Below, in pieces: positions 57,941 to 64,000 of a DNA stretch of 64,000 nt. The notes under the pieces were generated by a model that saw only the letters and a program-made list of their open reading frames with translations, made no database searches and was not told the DNA's origin. The number at the start of each line of letters is the position of its first letter. The first letter of the stretch is position 1. The position numbers and the translations under genes are program-made. The stretch comes from Cavia porcellus (taxonomy: Eukaryota; Chordata; Mammalia; Rodentia; Caviidae), in assembly GCF_034190915.1 (NCBI RefSeq), contig NW_026947488.1:7636501-7700500 (forward strand). The letters run 5' to 3'.

Positions 57941-60900
57941 GTAACCTGTATTTCTTACAAACAAGATAATTATTCTATAGTGCTGTCCTGCTATGATAAA
58001 TATTGACGTTCTAAGATGCGCTAACCCTTGGACCTCTTTTGGTTTTGGCAGTTGTTCCAATATCGTCCTTTTTAACAGCAGTTTCCAACTTTCTGTCACC
58101 AGGAGCTGGTTTTATGGACAATGATATTTCCATGGAAGGGTGGGGGTGATGAGTGACCAGATTCTCATAGGAGTGGGCACCCGAGATCATTTGCGTGTGC
58201 AGTTCACAGTAGAGTTCTTGCTCCTACGAGAATCTAAAGCTTCCATTGATCTGACAGGAAGTGGTGCTCAGTCAGCAGGGCCCGTGATTCGGGGCAGCTG
58301 TAAATACAGATGAAGCTTTCTGTGCTTCCTGCCGCTCACCACCTGCTGTACAGCCCACTTCCTAACCGGCCACTGCCTGACCTGTGCACTGGGATTGGGG
58401 ACCCTGCTTGACAGCAGGAGGGTTCACAGCAAAATCACGTCACAGCCAATTGTTACGTCTCTGTAGATGCCAACACCCCAGGATGTTTTGTCAATTTTTA
58501 CTCTTGTGATCTTGATGCTTTGCAGGACTATGGTCTAATTTCTTCTCGTGATTGGTTTCAGGTTGTACATCGTTGCCAATGACATCATGAAGGTTCTGCT
58601 GCCTTGCATCTTAGCAGGTGGTGCACAATTTAATTTCGCTCCACAATGTTCCCTGTGATCACTAGAAGTGGTGTCTCCCAGGCTCATCCACTATCATTTC
58701 TCTTCCACTTTAGAATTAAAAATTCTTTTATGGGGAGCATGTTTATGACTACATCAGTGTCCCATTTTTCACCAAGCTCTGTGACTGTCTGTACTTAAAT
58801 AATAAGTACAGGTCTTCTGGGTCTAAGCTTATTCATTGTCTTATAATCTATTAATATTATCATTGCATAAAAGGTCAAGTTGTCCTCAATTTGATCAGAA
58901 GGGCCCTTTAGTTAGGTTTTGTTTACAAAACAAAATAAACCCCCAAGGCCCCATTGTAAATTATAAGGTGGTAACCTAAAGAATGGTGGAGGTTGAAGAG
59001 TCATAGGCTCTGTGGTCTGCAAGAAGGAGAGAAGATCTGGGAAGTTTATGGTGTTGGGAAAGCCAGGAGTTGGAGGCAATGGTGCAGACAATCACCGGAG
59101 TCTAAACGCCAGGGTGGGAGAAGGTCCATGAGCCAACTCAGCAGTCAGAGAGCAAATTCAACCCTCTTCCACATTTTCATTGTGTTCAATCCCTCTAGGA
59201 CTTGGATGCTGCCTGCACATATTGGCACTCAGTCCATCAACTCGCGTGGTAATCTCTCCCAGAAATACTCTCATAGGCCTACTCAGAACTATCTTTAACC
59301 AGCTATCTGGTCATTCTCGTTGTCAATACACATCCACAGACTGCAGAGAAGGGATGCTCAAGGAACTTTCCCCCTCTGACAGAGTCCTGCTCTTGTTACC
59401 AGGTGGCCTCTGAGGATGAGGCTAATGATTCAGCACTCTGTAGATTTTTTTCTGGTGGTAGTCAACCCTGCTGCCCACTGATATTTCTGGCTCTTTCCAT
59501 TCTGGGAATATGATACGTAAATGACTAAGTGGCATGATTATAAAATGAAAGCACAATGAGGTATGCCATCCCCAGGAAGACACAAGTACAATTCAGCCTG
59601 CTTCCACCTTTCCTCTGCTGACCATTGAAGAGCATAACGAGATACCTTCCTAGGCTGGGGGATGCTCACAGACCCCCCTTCCGACTTACACTGGAGATGT
59701 CCTGTGAGCAAGAAGTAAACACCTAGTGTCTTCCATGTCACCTGTAGTTTGCCGCTGCTGCTCCTGCGTGCTCTGGCTCATTCTGATGGTACAGCAGGGA
59801 CTCAGTGGCTGCTTTTGCTGAAAAGCGGGCCTGCAGATGCCTGGGGATAACTAATGGCAGGATAAAAGCTTGCCCTTTATTTTGCATCTGTCACCTTTAC
59901 TATCTCAAAACTTTGGATCAGATTCTAGCTCAGCTCTGCACGAGGTATATTTTCTGTCATTCTACCCTGTAGTGATCTCGGATTCTGGGAACAACAGATC
60001 TGGTGGGTAAGCACCTAATAACAAGAGTTAAATCTGCTCCTAGACCACAGCAGTGAGGCCCTGCTTGACCAGTCTCGAGGTACTGATTGCCTACAGTATA
60101 ACCTCCAAGATTCTAACTATGCAAGAACTGACGTTTGTTTATAACCCCGGGACTATTATTTCCTCCTTAGAGAGACCAACTTCTGTCTGTCTCTCCGGTG
60201 TGACAACATTGAGACTAAATTTATTTCCTGTCTTGGCCACCAATCATGTCTTCAATTTGTCTTTTGGAATAAATGGCTGAGCCTCCTTCATTGTCATCCC
60301 TAGAACCTATGGTCATGGACTCTGGTTACAATGACTCAAGCAAAGTAAATGTCACAGCTTATTTCAGAATAACACCTTTCTTCTTCTTGTAAGAAGCAGT
60401 TTGCAAATGAGAAGGGGCCCATTTGATTGTGACCTTTGTAAAGAAGCAAGTATAAGGCGATCTTTAATTTTTTCCAGGCACAAAAATCATTTCAAGCAGG
60501 AGATGCCATAAAACTCTTCAAGATACACACTAGAGATCTGTTCAGTGCTGGCAGACGATGGGCCGCATGACCTGCCAAGCTTCTTATCTCCTTCCCTAAT
60601 TTCAGTGATTATCAAAATGATGAAATACAGCCAGTTCATTAAAATCCTCCTTTGAAGGCTGGCTGTGGCTTGTCACATGTCTCTGTCCCCTCCTGTGCTA
60701 AGGTGATAAATGCCTAAACCATCTTTCACATGACTTGGCTCAAAAGGAGTGGCCACACCTCCTGCTGCTGATGTATTTGACCAAACCCTCTGGGTTTGAG
60801 TCTGATGTTATCAAACTTCTTTCATTTATTCATGCATTTATGAAGCAGGAATTTGGTGAAGCCATGGGAGGGGCTGATAAAAATGTCCCCTGGTGGAGGG

Positions 60901-63900
60901 CAGGGAAGTGTGGCTATGGGAGAAACTACCCGAGGACTATGGTAACTAGCTGAACTGGACTGGCCATCTTTCTTTGCATTTCAAACCCTCCCAAGAAGGT
61001 ATTTGTTGTAGTCAGGGGGTGTACACACAGAACAATTCAGATCAGGACATGGAGTTCATAATATTTTTATCATGGTCACCAAAAGTTAACACAGGAAAAT
61101 GCAGGAAATCTATCTGCAACACCAAAGACGTAGATTATTTAGTGTCAAGAGCCTAAAGTCCATGGTAATATCCCAGATGAGTCCAGATAAAAACCCAGAG
61201 CTCAGGACAATGCCTCCCATGAGTCCAGCTGGAGGACCAGCGCCCACAAGAAGGACTCATGCCAGTCTCTTTTACAGATCTGTGCTGGGAAGACCCAAGG
61301 GTCCGCAGTGGAAGCCAGAAAGTCTATGCCAGCAGGATGAAGGAGCTGTGCTAGTGGGATGAGGGTTCTACACTGGAGCCAAGAAGTCACACTCACAACA
61401 AAGACCAGGGTATCCTGAAAGGCACCACAGCTGTCCTCAGCAACACGGAGGCCCCGAACTCCTCCAATGACAAGCACAGTCAGGTACGTGCAACGAAGCA
61501 GCATGATGAGTTCATCCTGGAGACCAAGCAGCACATGTCTTCCCCTCCGGAGCCAGGAAGCAATGCTCGCTGTGAGGACCAAAGCTTCTCCAGAACCAAC
61601 AGCTCAGACAGCAACTTGGTAGGAGAACCCACAATGCCTCCTTAACACCTCAACCCTCAACACCTCCCTTCTTCTCCACCTATTTATCCTGGCAACCCTC
61701 CTCAGGTGGAGCATCTTGTCTCAATACATGCTGATGTAATCCAGCTGGCGTTAAGTTGACCACCAGTTCTCAAACCATAACACTATTTCTGTATTTTAAT
61801 GAGCAGTTTACCCTTCCCAACCTTCCTTGTTTTCCTCAAGCTTTCTCTTATCCTCCATTTAAGACAGACTCGGTTAGCAGGACCAGTTCTACACTCTTCC
61901 TCTAAACTCAGATCCACACTTGTAAGGAAGACAGCTGTGCTTATCAGCTTTGATGTGTCTTGTTAAAGTTCTAATTCTGACCCAGTCAGTCTGGAGTGGA
62001 AAAGAGATTCAGCATTACCAGTGAGACCCACTAGCTGACCACTAATGATGCCGCTTCTTGGGCCACACATTGAATAGTAAAAAAATGAAAAGAGACAGTT
62101 TCTGATCTTGAGGAATCACCACCTTGAGGGGGAAGAAAATGTAAAGCCAGAACAGTGCATATGGAACCATGGAAGGGGAAACCACACAGAAACACACCAT
62201 CCTGAGCATTCTCATATATGATCCTGAGGAATCACATTTTAAATTGAGTTTCTCTGGTGAGTTCAGAGCTTGGCTTCTCAGGAAGTAGATGCTAAGATAA
62301 AATTTTACGTGTGAGATATTAATGAGAGACCAAAATACAGAACAGAAGGCAAAGAAAGCAGAAATGGGCTGAAGAAAAGGTCAAACTGCCATGCAAACCA
62401 ACTGCGTTTACCCCAGTGGTGAGGACTGGAGCATATGTGGTCAACCAGAGTGTCTGCATCAGGGCCAGTGGTCAGGCCCCCCCGTGACTCCAGCCACTGC
62501 CAGCTGCAGGTTGCCCCAGGCCGGGCGTAGCTGTGGGACTAGGCAGACATGAAGGAGCTGATAGCTGGACTCTGAGGCTCATTTTTCCCTGTGGCTGAGA
62601 GGAAAACCCTCTCCTGCAGCTGGAAGGGAGTTTACAGGATGCATTTCTATACTCACACCGGTGTTATTTAAAGAAGTCAGACAAGTGCTTTGGAATTGAT
62701 CAATATAGGAACTGATAAATTTCTCAGGTGAATCTTTCTACAGACATGGATTCTCAAACCTCATCATACAGACTTCTTGGAGGTGAAGCCTTCTATATGC
62801 AAGTCAGAAGCATAGGAGTGATCCTATGTGAGTGATACTCACCTCTGGGGAATTTACCTGGCAAAAGAATAGTGGTTTCCATAATTCCTTAGGGAGGATT
62901 AGTGGCTTAAGTAAAATCTGGGAGTATTAGCATATGCAAAAAGCCTTCATAAAATAATTTACAGGTCTGTGTTATTGGCTATTGGAGGTTTCTTAGACTT
63001 TAAGAAAGAGCCTTAGCAGGCAGTTACTAGTCATTCATTTTGTGAAATTCAACTTTTGTGTGTTAGTTTTTCAGAATCACTCAGTGACAAGAGCAGTGGG
63101 AAAGCATTTATTTTGGACTTTCAGTGCTTTCTGACAGCACCATCAATAGAGCAGAAGTCAAGCACTTCTATAAGGCCATTTATGAGCCAGATATAGAGGT
63201 GATGAACACATCAGAAAGATCTTAATTTCCAGGCTTATTACCTGTTTCCAAATTACCCTCAAATACACATGAAATAACATACATTTTTGATCTGATATTT
63301 TCTTCGAATCTGTATCCTGAGACCAATTTAGCCTGTGGCTCCAGTCTCTCTCCAGGCTGCAGTCAGGGTGTGAAGCAAGGTCAGGGTCTCATGCGAAGGC
63401 TCCTCAGGGAAGGGTCCATCTCAGCTCGCTCACATGGTGTTGGCTAGACCCATCTCTCCGACATTTCTGGACTGAAAGCCCTGGTTCTTCACTGGTGGTT
63501 GACTGAAATCAGCCCCAGTTATTTCTCAACCGTGCTTTCCGCTTGTGACTGCCAGCTTCATTAGGGTGTGCAGCTGAACTCACAATGCCAACAGCAGACT
63601 GTTCAGGAAGACCAAACTGACAACTTTTGCAAAGCGATCTCAGAGGTGACAGCTGATGATTTCTGTTATAGTCTATTCATTAGAAGAAAGTCACTAGGTC
63701 CTACTCTCACTGGAAAGCTGAAATTACTTGGCAGAATGCGAGGATCATTGGGGTCAGTAGTAAAGAAAAATTAATTGATGAAGAATAAAATAAAATTATA
63801 AAGGAAAGTAAACATTTTAGAAAACTTTCTGCAACCAAGTCAGAGGAGGATTCTGATGGATTCGTAGATAATGGCCACTGACATAAAAAATAATTGTTCC

Positions 63901-64000
63901 TCTGGGTTAATCAGTTCTGAGTGAATTAATGAGGTGGTCATAGACATGGTCATACTTTAGGGGTACTGAGTTTGAGCATTAAAACTTAGAGATCACCAGT
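57941..64000. other. Intergenic, no gene seen
   Basis: Six kilobases without a supported gene. The longest frame (61202-61582, minus, 126 codons) has no domain. The 61190-61620 part is GC-richer and mildly repetitive ('agaccagcgccc', 'gagaccaagcagc') but I cannot assign it. No RNA gene or recent mobile element was recognised. Confidence 0.5.

Noticed and set aside
61202..61582. 126-codon minus-strand frame
   Set aside because: No domain and no exon signals. The underlying DNA is mildly repetitive.

Overview
This window is mammalian nuclear DNA, most probably from a rodent. It has long intergenic stretches, a GT-AG spliced gene with a CpG-island promoter, several B1-type (7SL-derived) and ID-type (tRNA-derived) SINEs, MIR and L1 relics, and many microsatellites. 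The mix of ID elements, an ID-B1 composite and B1 copies points to a rodent, perhaps outside the mouse/rat group. The species cannot be fixed from the sequence alone.

Only one cellular protein-coding gene is supported: CBLN4 (cerebellin 4 precursor, a secreted C1q-family synaptic organiser), on the + strand. Its three coding exons are 41542-41832, 44690-44806 and 46321-46518, giving 201 codons. A TATA box lies at 40722-40729 inside a GC-rich CpG island. The 5' UTR is about 790 nt long and holds three short upstream ORFs. A likely poly(A) signal is at 47628-47633.

The most striking object is a complete betaretrovirus-type (class II/ERVK-like) provirus on the minus strand, 30680-38784 (8105 bp). 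Its two 574-bp LTRs look identical by eye, and it is flanked by a 6-bp target duplication (TCCAGG). It carries a Lys3-type primer binding site, a strong splice donor, full-length open gag, pro (with dUTPase) and pol frames in successive -1 registers, and an env frame broken in the TM subunit before the membrane anchor. Its 5' LTR ends about 1.9 kb upstream of the CBLN4 TATA box and points away from the gene. All the evidence suggests a very recent insertion.

The region left of the provirus (1-30.6 kb) has no supported gene. It holds old MIR and L1 pieces, B1/ID SINEs, simple repeats and a 129-bp tandem duplication. Downstream of CBLN4 (47.7-64 kb) there is a MIR, an ID-B1 SINE and a remarkable 1.4-kb minisatellite with an 18-bp unit (55980-57430). 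That array creates long but spurious ORFs on both strands. It is followed by a TTTC/TC microsatellite and another B1. The rest is unannotated intergenic sequence.
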